Positions 22,196 through 30,767 are shown, numbered from the stretch's first letter. The stretch is 57,418 bases of DNA from Barnesiella sp. WM24 (GCF_004570975.1 NZ_SPPC01000017.1:1-57418); one strand, 5' to 3'. Numbers and translations are program-made. Notes: a model not told the origin generated them from the letters alone.

Positions 22196-23623
22196 ATGAG
22201 TATCATTCAATCAATCACGAACAATATTAAAGCCGCTGTTGGCTATCAACAGAGCTTTGATGAATTGCTTACGTCAAAAGATGTAACGCGAGCAGTGGCA
22301 ATGATGACCCTTCACTCTGAAAAGGCTTTGTGTCACTTGAAAGAGTATGAGGTGAGCAGCCACAAGGTAATGGAGCGTGAGGATAGGGCTGTTTATGACA
22401 AAAAAGGCAAATTCTTACGTTGGAGCAGGCGCAACAAAATTCCTATCCCCTACCAAAAATTTATCAACGAAATTGCGTTGGTGTTTCTCTACGGCCGCCC
22501 TGTAAAGTGGACGCAACAATCTGACAGCACCGATTACTCATACAACTACTACAAAGAGTTGATGAGCGAAATTCGCTTTGATAGTGCCGTGCGTGAAGCC
22601 AAGCGCACCGCTGGCGCGGAGGGTGTGTCGGCTATTCTTTACCACGTTTACCGAGAGGAAGCCACCCAAACGCCTAAGCTCTTGCTTAACGTATTGAGCA
22701 AGAAAAACGGTGATGACATTTACACTATCAAAGACCAATACAAGCGTCTTAGGGCGTTTGCGTGGGGCTACTATCTCACTGAGCAGGGCAATCGCACTGT
22801 ACACCATATCGACATTTACACGGCCGACACAATCTATCTGTGTAAGCGTGGGGCTGTCGGCTGGGACGTGGACGCACGACCTAATCCAATAGGCAAAATC
22901 CCCGTATTGCTCTTTGAGCAGGAGCCAGAACACGCCGATGTGCAACCGCTCATTGAAAAGATTGAGAACTCCGAAAGCGTGGAGGCTGATGTTATCGACC
23001 GCTTTGCTAATCCTACAATGGTTGCAACGTCCGAAATTCTCAACTCCTTACCTAAGCAAGAGGAAGAGGCAAAGTTGCTTATTCTCAAAAATGGCGGCAA
23101 CGTGTCTTACCTAACATGGAACGAGGCAAGCGAGAGCAAGCGCAACCAGTTTGAGCGCATGGATAAGCACATTCTTTCCAAGTCGTTCACTCCTAATATT
23201 GATTTTGACAACATGAAAAGCCTCGGCAATCTGTCGGCTAAGGCAATTCGCAAAGTAATGTTGTTGGCCGTTATCAAGGCAGAACGCCACAAGGACAAAC
23301 ACGATGGCTATATGAGCCGACACGCCTCGCTTATGAAAGCGATAATGGGTAACGTGTTGGACTATGCGCACCGTGCCGAACATGAAGCCCTCAAGTTAGG
23401 GCATGAATTTCAAGAGCCGTTTGGCGATGACGTGAGCGAGTTGCTTGCTGATTGCTCCAAGCAATACAATGACGGCGCAATGAGCCGAGAAACCTATGTG
23501 GAGCTTTCCTACTTAATCAAGGACGCACAAGCCGAGATAGCGCGTATCAAAGCCGAGCAGCAAGAGAATTTAAAGCAACAAATGGCTCTACAAAGAATGG
23601 ACGCTTTTGAACCAACTGACTAA
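22196..23623 (+). CDS. Portal protein (SPP1 gp6-like)
   Basis: A 475-residue protein placed right after TerL. It has the portal features KIPIPYQKFINEIALVFLYGRPVKW, NPIGKIPVLLFEQEPEHADVQPLIEKIE and a C-terminal helical region (LIKDAQAEIARIKAEQQENLKQQ). It forms the dodecameric ring through which DNA enters the capsid and to which the connector proteins bind. Confidence 0.9.
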   Translation: MSIIQSITNNIKAAVGYQQSFDELLTSKDVTRAVAMMTLHSEKALCHLKEYEVSSHKVMEREDRAVYDKKGKFLRWSRRNKIPIPYQKFINEIALVFLYGRPVKWTQQSDSTDYSYNYYKELMSEIRFDSAVREAKRTAGAEGVSAILYHVYREEATQTPKLLLNVLSKKNGDDIYTIKDQYKRLRAFAWGYYLTEQGNRTVHHIDIYTADTIYLCKRGAVGWDVDARPNPIGKIPVLLFEQEPEHADVQPLIEKIENSESVEADVIDRFANPTMVATSEILNSLPKQEEEAKLLILKNGGNVSYLTWNEASESKRNQFERMDKHILSKSFTPNIDFDNMKSLGNLSAKAIRKVMLLAVIKAERHKDKHDGYMSRHASLMKAIMGNVLDYAHRAEHEALKLGHEFQEPFGDDVSELLADCSKQYNDGAMSRETYVELSYLIKDAQAEIARIKAEQQENLKQQMALQRMDAFEPTD

Positions 23624-23633
23624 TGGAACACCA

Positions 23634-23936
23634 ATGACTAAAATTAAATTAGTATCTGGCACACGCGGCATCTACTCTTTCTTTTGCCCCGGCTGCGGCA
23701 AGTATCACACTATTAACACAAAGGACGAGGGCTATAAGCAACCTATATGGGGCTTTAACGGGGACGTGGATAAACCAACATTCACGCCCTCTTTGGCTGT
23801 CCTATCGGTAACAAACATTGCAAATGAGTATAGGGAAATGCGTTGTCACTCATTTATCCGAGATGGCAAAATTCAATACTTATCTGATTGCGACCATGCT
23901 CTTGCTGGGCAAACTATTGACATGATAGATGAATAA
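23634..23936 (+). CDS. DUF6527-like protein
   Basis: 100 residues from ATG 23634, 10 bases after the portal stop. A zinc-ribbon-like CPGCGKYHTI is followed by WGFNGDVDKPTFTPSLAV and CHSFIRDGKIQYLSDCDHALAGQTIDM. This is the recurrent pattern of DUF6527 proteins found in many phages. The function is unknown. Confidence 0.82.
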   Translation: MTKIKLVSGTRGIYSFFCPGCGKYHTINTKDEGYKQPIWGFNGDVDKPTFTPSLAVLSVTNIANEYREMRCHSFIRDGKIQYLSDCDHALAGQTIDMIDE

Positions 23937-23938
23937 CT

Positions 23939-24115
23939 ATGGCTAAGAAAGCACTGAAAGCAGAGCGGCCCGCCTACACCTGTAAGGACTGCAAACACTC
24001 GACAGACTGGCACAACAAAGGGGCTGACGGCAACATGATATTTTGCCGGTGCCAATTCCAGAAATATTGCAAATTTCTCAAATACGATTATTGCGACCAT
24101 TTTCAAAAGCGATGA
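23939..24115 (+). CDS. Short cysteine-rich (zinc-finger-like) protein
   Basis: A 58-residue protein, MAKKALKAERPAYTC..., with a CKDCKH pair and later cysteines (FCRCQF, YCKF, YCDHF). The cysteine spacing suggests one or two zinc sites. It starts 2 bases after the DUF6527 gene and overlaps the next gene by 4 bases (ATGA), which supports translation. Several similar Cys-rich miniproteins are in the leftward cassette (29938, 30971, 31941). Confidence 0.75.
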   Translation: MAKKALKAERPAYTCKDCKHSTDWHNKGADGNMIFCRCQFQKYCKFLKYDYCDHFQKR

Positions 24116-24366
24116 ATATAACAACAAAATTCGATGTGGGGCAACGTGTATGGATAATGCACGATAATGAGCCTCAAGAGTGGATAGTTGAGGTTATCCA
24201 CTTAGGCGATGTAGAAGGTAATCACCGACCAATGCCGACTTATGACCTACGCACTACCGACCCACAGCCCCTCCGTGGAGTATTCCATGAGAAAAATGTA
24301 TGGGAGAATAAGATTAAGGCGACTAAACGAGAGTTATGCCTATCATTCTTAACTGATAAAGACTAA
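24112..24366 (+). CDS. Small protein with SH3-like region, unknown
   Basis: 84 residues starting at ATG 24112 inside the previous stop (ATGA). FDVGQRVWIMHDNEPQEWIVEVIHLG looks like a KOW/SH3-type beta barrel, followed by TYDLRTTDPQPLRGVFHEKNVWENK. It overlaps the next start by 1 base. No function is recognised; it is similar in style to the protein at 32104. Confidence 0.72.
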   Translation: MNITTKFDVGQRVWIMHDNEPQEWIVEVIHLGDVEGNHRPMPTYDLRTTDPQPLRGVFHEKNVWENKIKATKRELCLSFLTDKD

Positions 24367-26696
24367 TGGCAAAGCGAAAATACATAGACTACAAAAAGCA
24401 GCAAGCCGAGCTATTCAAGCGCACTGAAAGCTATGCTGCCAATGTGGGCGCGGCTTATCGTTCTGCGTTGACCGAAATAATTAACTTGGTAAAAGGCACC
24501 GAACTTGAGGCGGGCAAACCGTTCTCATTTGCCGAGTATGGCTATTCCGATGAGGTTACGCCAATACTCCGCTCTATGTATTCTCGCGTGTACCAGATTA
24601 TCCGAGGGGGCGTAGAGAAAGAATGGCTCAACGCCAACGAGCATAACGATAGACTTGTCAAGGCGATATTTGGCGAACACTCAATAGAGGATAACCACTT
24701 TGCCCGATTCTTTCAACGCAACATGGACGCAATGAACGCCTTTTTTGCGCGTAAGACCGGCACGGGGCTTAATCTCTCGCAAAAGGTATGGAAATACACG
24801 GGAATTTACAAAGATGAGTTAGAGGACGCTTTGGATTTGGCTATTGGAGAGGGAACACCGGCCTACCGACTTGCAACGCAAATTCAAAAGTATCTCAACG
24901 ACCCCGACCGCTTTTATAGGCGTTTCCGTGTCAAGATTGGCGAGAATGAGGACGGCACACCCAAATATGGGCGTATCTGGAAAAGGCGCGTCTATGACGC
25001 TGAAAGCGGGTCCTACAAGTGGATTGATGATGACCCTCGCAAATACCACCCCGGCCGGGGTGTATATCGTAGCTCTTACCGCAACGCTCAACGACTGGCG
25101 CGAACTGAAACCAACATAGCTTATCGCACGGCCGACTATGAGCGTTGGCAACAAATGCCTTTTGTTATCGGCATTGAAATCAAGTTGAGCAATAACCACC
25201 CGGAGCCGGATATTTGTGATGACCTCAAAGGTATCTATCCCAAAAATTTCAAGTGGACGGGCTGGCACCCTAATTGCCGGTGTTATCAAGAGCCGGTGTT
25301 GTCAAGCCCTGCCGAGCTTGATAAGATGTTGGATAATATTCTTGATGGGGCCGACCCCGCAAGCGTGGATTGCGCTGGAGAGGTAACGGCACCGCCGCCG
25401 ACATTCAAGGCGTGGGTTAAGGACAATGAGGAACGCATGGAGAAAGCAGTGGCCGCCGGCACATTACCCTACTTTGTCAAGGATAACCAAAGCACCATTC
25501 AAAAGATACTCCACGGATTGACCCCGGAGCAACAAGCGGCAAGGGCTATGGGAGATTTACTTGATGACCCTATGGGTTTGCTTGCTCAACACGGCATGGA
25601 TAGCCTCAAGCAACTTTACTCCGCTGTGCAATCAAAGTTGGGGCAAATGCTCAATGGCTCACTTGAACACCAAGCCGACACCCTCAAGTTTGAGATTGAC
25701 TGGGTAACAAAGTACAAGAAATATCCAACATGGGAGGGCGCGGCCAATGCTTATAAAAAAGCCCTGCGAAATGTTGAGCTACAAATGCGCCGAGAGCGCA
25801 TAGCGGCCGACATTCAAGGCGTGGAGGCTTTTGTTGCGTCTAATAGCGTGGATAAGGTCAATGCTCTCTTTCCACAACTGAAAGCAGCCTATGACGCTGG
25901 CGATGTAGATACGGCCCTGCGATTATTGAGCGAGGCTCAAAAGGCTATCGAGGAATATAAAGCCGAATTAATGAAACAAGGCTTGAATAGTACCACCAAA
26001 CTTGAAAAGTATTGCGACAAACACCGCACCTTTGATAGCAAGGTTAAGAGCGATAAAACTTTTGTGCCATTCCAAGATAGAATGATTACCGATAGCTCCC
26101 CGGCATGGCAAGCAGCCACGGACGAGGCAAAGAAAGCCGTGAGTGCCTACACAAACGGTACCTATGACACAATCAACCGCTCCTACTGGCAGCACAAGCG
26201 CACACACGCAGACGGTACGCTTATGGATAGTATTCTTGACGGTTGCGCACTCTCAAAGGACACAGTGCTTAGGCGTGGGTGTGATATGGCAGAAATGGGG
26301 TCTATTTTTGGCGATGAATTTTTGCGCATGGTAAGAGCCTGTGATATTGACGGCCTTAATGCAGTCGCTGGTTGTCGAGGTATCAACGAGGGCTTCATTT
26401 CAACCTCTTTCGATATGAGCGGTGGTTTCTGGAAAAGCGTAGATTTGCGTATCTATGCGCCAAAAGGCACACAAGCCCTCTACGCTAAACCAATTTCCGG
26501 GTATGGCGATAGGCACGGCGCAGGCTGGGACGGGTCCACCGCAAGCAGAATATTTGACAAAGGGCGAGAGAATGAGGTTATCGTTCATCGAGGTTATGAG
26601 TATCGCTTTATCAAGGCTGAAGCAGGGGGCAAAAAGGGCAGCTCAATAACTATCTATGTTGAGTTATTGAGCCGCGATAAGAGATTGGTTAAGTGA
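24366..26696 (+). CDS. MuF-like minor head protein fused to ADP-ribosyltransferase
   Basis: A 776-residue protein. Residues about 1-330 form a MuF/SPP1 gp7-like head morphogenesis domain (RNAQRLARTETNIAYRTADYERW, then WTGWHPNCRCYQEP). Helical linkers (about 400-560) follow. The C-terminal ART domain has R636 in VLRRGCD, the STS motif in GFISTSFDM (about 679) and ENEVIVHRGYEYRF (E735, E737). MuF proteins are virion components that can be ejected with the DNA, so the ART may act on the host at infection, like T4 Alt. It converges with the leftward cassette after only 6 bases. Confidence 0.9.
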   Translation: MAKRKYIDYKKQQAELFKRTESYAANVGAAYRSALTEIINLVKGTELEAGKPFSFAEYGYSDEVTPILRSMYSRVYQIIRGGVEKEWLNANEHNDRLVKAIFGEHSIEDNHFARFFQRNMDAMNAFFARKTGTGLNLSQKVWKYTGIYKDELEDALDLAIGEGTPAYRLATQIQKYLNDPDRFYRRFRVKIGENEDGTPKYGRIWKRRVYDAESGSYKWIDDDPRKYHPGRGVYRSSYRNAQRLARTETNIAYRTADYERWQQMPFVIGIEIKLSNNHPEPDICDDLKGIYPKNFKWTGWHPNCRCYQEPVLSSPAELDKMLDNILDGADPASVDCAGEVTAPPPTFKAWVKDNEERMEKAVAAGTLPYFVKDNQSTIQKILHGLTPEQQAARAMGDLLDDPMGLLAQHGMDSLKQLYSAVQSKLGQMLNGSLEHQADTLKFEIDWVTKYKKYPTWEGAANAYKKALRNVELQMRRERIAADIQGVEAFVASNSVDKVNALFPQLKAAYDAGDVDTALRLLSEAQKAIEEYKAELMKQGLNSTTKLEKYCDKHRTFDSKVKSDKTFVPFQDRMITDSSPAWQAATDEAKKAVSAYTNGTYDTINRSYWQHKRTHADGTLMDSILDGCALSKDTVLRRGCDMAEMGSIFGDEFLRMVRACDIDGLNAVAGCRGINEGFISTSFDMSGGFWKSVDLRIYAPKGTQALYAKPISGYGDRHGAGWDGSTASRIFDKGRENEVIVHRGYEYRFIKAEAGGKKGSSITIYVELLSRDKRLVK

Positions 26697-26702
26697 TAGG
26701 GC

Positions 26703-27023
26703 TTAGAGCGCGAAATACATTGCTTGAAAGTCTATATCATCGCGTTTCATCTTTTGGAGCTTGTCGAAGATTGCGAGTTTGTAAACCTCCTCCGCTTTCT
26801 CCGCCTTATTGGCAAGCTCTTTGGGGCGCGTCCGTTTCCAAGTGTCGTACCACCATTCAAAACCGCGTACAACTGAATACTCCGCGTCCCAAATTTGGAA
26901 TTTGAGGTATTCGTTAGCCCACTCCGATTGCTCCACACTATCGGGGTTGTAGGGGTTTTTCTCACCGCCTTTGTAGAGCTTGCAAAGGCTCTTTACCATT
27001 TCAATTATATTGCTTTGTGCCAT
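26703..27023 (-). CDS. Cargo protein, unknown
   Basis: A 106-residue helical protein rich in Trp, Tyr and Lys (WANEYLKFQIWDAEYSVVRGFEWWYDTWKRT, then ANKAEKAEEVYKLAIFDKLQKMK). It is the last gene of the leftward cassette, sits downstream of the ADP-ribosylglycohydrolase and abuts the MuF-ART gene tail to tail. Family not recognised. Confidence 0.68.
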   Translation of the reverse strand: MAQSNIIEMVKSLCKLYKGGEKNPYNPDSVEQSEWANEYLKFQIWDAEYSVVRGFEWWYDTWKRTRPKELANKAEKAEEVYKLAIFDKLQKMKRDDIDFQAMYFAL

Positions 27024-27028
27024 AGTTA

Positions 27029-27196
27029 TTATAATTTTATTACGATGAACGGGCCGCGCAAGATGTAGATATTTCCATTGTCATCACATTGCCAAGTATG
27101 CCCTTTGCTGACGGTCTTGTTGAGAACTGGCACGAGTGCTTTTGCCACCTCTCGTTTATCCAAAGCCTCGAAGAATTTGCGTCTATCAAAATTCAT
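27029..27196 (-). CDS. Small cargo protein, unknown
   Basis: 55 residues from the ATG at 27196 (MNFDRRKFFEALDKREVAKALVPVLNK), which overlaps the glycohydrolase stop (ATGA). A longer in-frame start would lie deep inside that gene. The C-terminus GHTWQCDDNGNIYILRGPF looks beta-rich. Function unknown. Confidence 0.62.
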   Translation of the reverse strand: MNFDRRKFFEALDKREVAKALVPVLNKTVSKGHTWQCDDNGNIYILRGPFIVIKL

Positions 27197-27939
27197 AATC
27201 CGTAGAATAAGCGGATAACACTTTGCATTGATTGGGGTAAATAACTCAATGCCTTTTCTCCGATATGCCACGGAATACCCCACCGAGCCTCCGCAAGAGA
27301 GCCGACAATGGCCGCGATTGTGTCGCTATCGCCACCCCATGCCACAGCTTTTCTTATTGCCTCTTCAAAAGAATTACTCTGATAGAATATTTTGAACGCC
27401 AACGGGACCGTACCCATGCACGTTTCATCAAATTTACCCCGCGTAAATTCTTGTAAGTCGGGATAATATGAATCGACAATATCAATAAAGCCGGTCATGT
27501 CATCAAACAAGCGCAGGTGGTTGATAGCGTGAGCCACCGCTACCGCTCCCTTAATACCCTCCGGGTGATTGTGTGTCGGCAATGCAGTCTTTTCGGCCTC
27601 GTCCAACACATCAACGAGATTGTCGAAAGCCCATGCCACCGGGCTAACTCTCATCGCGGACCCGTTGCCATAGCTATTGTAGGGTTGGGGATTGCTGGAG
27701 GCTACCCATTGACCGAAACGGCCGCCATAACCGCCCATAGGGTTAGGGTATGACCGACACCAACGCAATAGGCTCTCTTGATAGCTACATTTGCGCAATA
27801 TCGCGTCCGCAATAGCCACGGTGCATATTGTATCATCTGTAAAGCTACAAGCCTTATGGAATAGCTCAAAATCGCTCCTATGCGTATTGTTGAACTCAAA
27901 GCGTGAGCCAACTATATCTCCTACGATTGCGCCTAACAT
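27193..27939 (-). CDS. ADP-ribosylglycohydrolase (ARH/DraG family)
   Basis: A 248-residue protein with the family hallmarks: GAIVGDIVGSRFE at the start, SFTDDT (Mg-binding), NGSAMRVSP, HNHPEGIKGAVAVA and the second metal motif GGDSDTIAAIVGSLAEA. DraG/ARH enzymes remove ADP-ribose from modified targets. It is encoded about 0.5 kb from the head-protein ART and under a leftward promoter. I infer that it reverses phage-made or host-made ADP-ribosylation, possibly protecting the lysogen. Length is typical for the family. Confidence 0.92.
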   Translation of the reverse strand: MLGAIVGDIVGSRFEFNNTHRSDFELFHKACSFTDDTICTVAIADAILRKCSYQESLLRWCRSYPNPMGGYGGRFGQWVASSNPQPYNSYGNGSAMRVSPVAWAFDNLVDVLDEAEKTALPTHNHPEGIKGAVAVAHAINHLRLFDDMTGFIDIVDSYYPDLQEFTRGKFDETCMGTVPLAFKIFYQSNSFEEAIRKAVAWGGDSDTIAAIVGSLAEARWGIPWHIGEKALSYLPQSMQSVIRLFYGL

Positions 27940-27949
27940 ATTATTCGTT

Positions 27950-28270
27950 TTATAAAGTTATATACCCCCTATCTAAGCACCATATGCAAAGAGAATAAAG
28001 TGCGTCTATAAGCTCATTAGCGGAATAATCAACAATTACATCATCATCTTTATCATAATCCAGATATTGAGCAACCCACTTATGGCCGGCAAGCTCAAAA
28101 TATAGGTTTAGATAAAGTTCCGCGTTAGCAAATGATTTCTGTGTAGGCACAAGTGCAAGCAACTCGGTGAGAGTAAAACAAGGCTCTCCCAAAAACGTAC
28201 TTGCTTCGGAGGCTTTTACACCTCTCACCATAAGATTTAGTGATTGTTCAAGGGTGAGTCTGGTTTTCAT
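27950..28270 (-). CDS. Cargo protein, unknown
   Basis: A 106-residue, mostly helical acidic protein (LTLEQSLNLMVRGVKASEASTFLGEPCFTLTELLALV, DYDKDDDVIVDYSANELIDALYSLCIWCLDRGY). It overlaps the upstream gene by 23 bases and precedes the glycohydrolase by 10. Not recognised. Confidence 0.68.
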   Translation of the reverse strand: MKTRLTLEQSLNLMVRGVKASEASTFLGEPCFTLTELLALVPTQKSFANAELYLNLYFELAGHKWVAQYLDYDKDDDVIVDYSANELIDALYSLCIWCLDRGYITL

Positions 28271-28505
28271 TTCTCTTTCCTCTATTGGTTGGTGTTGTGG
28301 TTAAATCTCTTTTTCGGATTGTCGCAAGTGAACCGGTGTAAGTATTTGACTTGCTAAACCAATTCCAGAGTGAGCCTAAACCAATACCCACTATCTCCGT
28401 GGGTAGAGTGTTGTATATGGCTTTTGCGCTCCCAAAATAGTAGTTACGCCGGCCGTTGTATGGCTCTTTAAGCTCAACGTGGATTACTTTACGCGCCTTT
28501 GTCAT
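28248..28505 (-). CDS. Small basic cargo protein, unknown
   Basis: An 85-residue basic protein with an N-terminal beta-like part (KVIHVELKEPYNGRRNYYFGSAKAIYNTLPTEIVGIG) and a charged, probably disordered C-terminus (RKRDLTTTPTNRGKRNENQ). The start ATG overlaps the previous stop by 4 bases. The N-terminal pattern recalls small DNA-associated phage proteins common in Bacteroidales, but I cannot assign a role. Confidence 0.68.
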   Translation of the reverse strand: MTKARKVIHVELKEPYNGRRNYYFGSAKAIYNTLPTEIVGIGLGSLWNWFSKSNTYTGSLATIRKRDLTTTPTNRGKRNENQTHP

Positions 28506-28786
28506 TGTAAACCGAAACAGCGTTTTATTAAAACGGTGATTGCATACTCTAATGTTGGACAGCTACAACTCATGCCTACCCCATAGATAGGGTTGCAATC
28601 AGCAAACCAATCGCCATTTTCATACTGGGATATTCTGCCTAAATTATCATAGCCAATAGATATTACATAGGCATCACCATCATTCCGAACACTTACGCTG
28701 GGGTTATCCTCCCACGGGCGTAATTTTATGGATAGTTTTTGTGTCGTGCTTTCTATTTGGGCGAGTATCAAATTTGTATCTCTCAT
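28502..28786 (-). CDS. Cargo protein, unknown
   Basis: A 94-residue protein, with strands and turns around RPWEDNPSVSVRNDGDAYVISIGYDNLGRISQYENGDWF and a Cys pair in MSCSCPTLEYAI. It is the first gene after the internal promoter at 28794-28839. Not recognised. Confidence 0.68.
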   Translation of the reverse strand: MRDTNLILAQIESTTQKLSIKLRPWEDNPSVSVRNDGDAYVISIGYDNLGRISQYENGDWFADCNPIYGVGMSCSCPTLEYAITVLIKRCFGLQ

Positions 28787-28793
28787 TGTTAGT

Positions 28794-28839
28794 TGTGTTT
28801 ATTGAACGCAAATATATGAATTATATTTAATATAACAAA
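28794..28839 (-). promoter_or_regulatory. Internal leftward promoter with palindromic operator
   Basis: On the minus strand TTTG (28836-28839), a 19-nt spacer and TATATTTG (28809-28816) form a good Bacteroidota promoter. The palindrome (plus strand TGTGTTT-ATT-GAACGCA, 28794-28810) covers the predicted start. It drives genes 28786 to 26703, including the glycohydrolase. Confidence 0.75.
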
Positions 28840-29082
28840 CTATTTTTGCACTTTTCTTTTATTGGTCTTGTTGTTTTGTGGTGCTAACAAGGTTTTGAGG
28901 CGTGTTATTTCCTCTCTAAGCCTTTTGTTCTCTCGTTGGAGCTTGTCTATTTGCTCCGGGTAGGACAGCGGGGCTTTGCAAGTGCATTGCGATAAATCGC
29001 CACTTACCGCCACCGCCATACACCCCGGAATGAGGACACGCCCAACATCGGGGACGTTTATGTAATGGCACTTATCGCTCAT
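28840..29082 (-). CDS. Coiled-coil cargo protein
   Basis: An 80-residue protein. The first half is Cys/Pro-rich (VPDVGRVLIPGCMAVAVSG, CTCKAPLSYPEQ). The second half is a basic coiled coil (IDKLQRENKRLREEITRLKTLL) with a leucine-zipper heptad, ending in a Lys/Asn-rich tail. It could be a small DNA-binding or dimerising adaptor. Not recognised. Confidence 0.68.
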   Translation of the reverse strand: MSDKCHYINVPDVGRVLIPGCMAVAVSGDLSQCTCKAPLSYPEQIDKLQRENKRLREEITRLKTLLAPQNNKTNKRKVQK

Positions 29083-29281
29083 CTACTCCCATTGCTCGTT
29101 TTACATCTGGGCGTTTAGCGTATTCTTGTTGCCGCTGTCGGCAATCATTGACACTATCTAAAAATTCATCACTCATTGGAATGTCGTATTCCAAACACTC
29201 ATCGAAGATTATCAAATCCTCGTGGCAGTTGGTGCAAATGCCGTTATACATCTTGCACCCGCAATCCGGACAGTAACTCAT
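29072..29281 (-). CDS. Small zinc-ribbon protein
   Basis: 69 residues beginning MSYCPDCGCKMYNGICTNCHEDL: two CxxC-type knuckles that form a typical zinc ribbon. The rest is acidic then basic (DECLEYDIPMSDEF, QEYAKRPDVKRAMG). Overlaps neighbours by a few bases on both sides. Function unknown; zinc ribbons often bind nucleic acids or proteins. Confidence 0.75.
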   Translation of the reverse strand: MSYCPDCGCKMYNGICTNCHEDLIIFDECLEYDIPMSDEFLDSVNDCRQRQQEYAKRPDVKRAMGVDER

Positions 29282-29481
29282 TTTATTATATTTACTTGGT
29301 TAATGATTACCCACGCACCGCCTAAGCAGAACGCCACCTGTGCGGCCTCAAGCTCTTTTGCAGTCAATTCCTCGCGGCTGTAATTGAGCATTTCGTGTGC
29401 TGCGGCATTTAGTCGCTTTATCGTTTCGGGGTTGGCTTTGGCAAAGCCGCTAACCATAGCCGTTATTTCGGTTTCATTCAT
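29278..29481 (-). CDS. Small helical cargo protein
   Basis: A 67-residue helical protein (ITAMVSGFAKANPETIKRLNAAAHEML, AKELEAAQVAFCLGGAWVIINQ). The C-terminal 20 residues are hydrophobic and could touch the membrane. ATGA overlap with the upstream stop. Not recognised. Confidence 0.65.
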   Translation of the reverse strand: MNETEITAMVSGFAKANPETIKRLNAAAHEMLNYSREELTAKELEAAQVAFCLGGAWVIINQVNIIK

Positions 29482-29726
29482 TGGTCTTTTTCATAATAGC
29501 GTCTTACTGTATCATTTAGTAACTCGCGCATTTCTTTCTTGGTTTGCTCCAAGGTGTACCCGTCAAGAGGCACCGCGCACGAGTATATCACCTTACGCAC
29601 TCTGCGTTTAAGTATGCGTGTGGTACGCATATAGTAGATTTCGCCCAATACATTAGGCTCAACTTGATTGGTTTGGAGATTGTGAACGTGGATTACACCC
29701 ACGGCTGAAATTAGTTGTTGTTTCAT
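29478..29726 (-). CDS. Small cargo protein, unknown
   Basis: An 82-residue protein with an N-terminal hydrophobic/beta stretch (LISAVGVIHVHNLQ), a basic centre (RTTRILKRRVRKVIYSCAVPLDG) and a helical end (QTKKEMRELLNDTVRRYYE). Overlaps both neighbours by 4 bases, showing coupled translation. Confidence 0.65.
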   Translation of the reverse strand: MKQQLISAVGVIHVHNLQTNQVEPNVLGEIYYMRTTRILKRRVRKVIYSCAVPLDGYTLEQTKKEMRELLNDTVRRYYEKDQ

Positions 29727-29941
29727 CTTTTGGTATGTTTTTTGTTTCTGAATTTGTCAAATATCGCATAGGGAGAATGGTAGTGCTTGCGTTTTCTTGA
29801 GGGAGAGTTTACACTATTGATAATCTTACTCATTCTCTCCATGATTTTATCCAATTCAAAGGCCGTAATGCAAAACTCTCTAAAAGCATTATTTAGGTTG
29901 TCAAGAGCCTCTTTAAGGGTTGTTGGGCTTTCCTCTCTCAT
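29723..29941 (-). CDS. Small helical basic cargo protein
   Basis: 72 residues. A helical first part (TLKEALDNLNNAFREFCITAFELDKIMERM) is followed by a strongly basic tail (SPSRKRKHYHSPYAIFDKFRNKKHTKR). The tail suggests nucleic-acid contact. Function unknown. Confidence 0.65.
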   Translation of the reverse strand: MREESPTTLKEALDNLNNAFREFCITAFELDKIMERMSKIINSVNSPSRKRKHYHSPYAIFDKFRNKKHTKR

Positions 29942-30237
29942 CTTTCTTTATAATGTTTGCATGGTCGCTTACGAGCTGTTATGCGCTTTTGGAGTTTAGA
30001 GCAATACATCGTATCACCTATATTGTCGTAGTGTTCGCATTGAGAGCAATGCGGTGTGAGTATCTGGGGGATTGTATCATAGTCGCTTGGGGTTGCGGTT
30101 CTTAATTCAGTCCACCCTATCCCTACATATTGCATCACCTTTCCATTGGCGATAACGCAATAGTCGGCATCTATAACGCATTGTGGCGGGTTAACGCTCA
30201 TCTTAATACTGTTGATTTCGGATTGCTTGACTATCAT
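29938..30237 (-). CDS. Cys-rich cargo protein
   Basis: A 99-residue protein. After an N-terminal beta-like part (DADYCVIANGKVMQYVGIGWTELRTA), the end has CSQCEHYDNIGDTMYCSKLQKR...CKHY, a CxxC...C...C pattern resembling the small zinc proteins at 23939, 30971 and 31941. A recurring Cys-rich module in this phage. Confidence 0.68.
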   Translation of the reverse strand: MIVKQSEINSIKMSVNPPQCVIDADYCVIANGKVMQYVGIGWTELRTATPSDYDTIPQILTPHCSQCEHYDNIGDTMYCSKLQKRITARKRPCKHYKER

Positions 30238-30767
30238 AGTTTGTAAATTCCATTAAATATTACACATATAGTTTTCTCATCTATATTGTGAAAATTAAAC
30301 ACATAAATTTTATCCTCCCAGTCAGAGCATACGGGTATGTGGTAATCCTCTTGTTCCCAACCCGGATGTTCTTTGTCATGTAGTCTTGCCTTATATGATT
30401 CGGATATTTCTTTGACTATCTTATCGTAGGACGTGAATGTTTCGGGGTATCTTTGCTCATAGTCGCTAATATGTTCCTTGAGGCTATCATATCCCTCTAT
30501 AAATACATTGTAATCCACCGGCATTGCTGCTATTGTGGAAATATTGATTATCTCTTTATCAATATTATCAAGATACCGTTCTATAATAGGCAAAAGGTCG
30601 GTTGGTTCAATCGGTATGTTAATAGTCTTTTTGTTGCCAAAACCATCTACACAAGCATAAAATAGCGAGGGCTTTTGGGTATAGCATTTGATAGCCATTG
30701 CGGCGTAGTTCAATTTGCTACGTCCATCAAAAAAACTTTGCAATTCGGAAATAAGGGCTTTATCCAT
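30234..30767 (-). CDS. Cargo protein, unknown
   Basis: 177 residues from the ATG at 30767 (MDKALISELQSFFDGRSKLNYAAMAIKCY), chosen because a longer start lies inside the upstream gene. Contents: ACVDGFGNKKTINIPIEPTDLLPIIERYLD, SDYEQRYPETFTSYDKIVKEIS and a C-terminal DKIYVFNFHNIDEKTICVIFNG. It looks like a globular alpha/beta protein. Not recognised. Confidence 0.68.
   Translation of the reverse strand: MDKALISELQSFFDGRSKLNYAAMAIKCYTQKPSLFYACVDGFGNKKTINIPIEPTDLLPIIERYLDNIDKEIINISTIAAMPVDYNVFIEGYDSLKEHISDYEQRYPETFTSYDKIVKEISESYKARLHDKEHPGWEQEDYHIPVCSDWEDKIYVFNFHNIDEKTICVIFNGIYKL

Noticed and set aside
29290-29304. ATTTAC-TTG-GTTAAT as another operator
   Set aside because: It lies in the coding end of the 29278-29481 gene, with no promoter box, and codes for VNII-type residues; probably chance.
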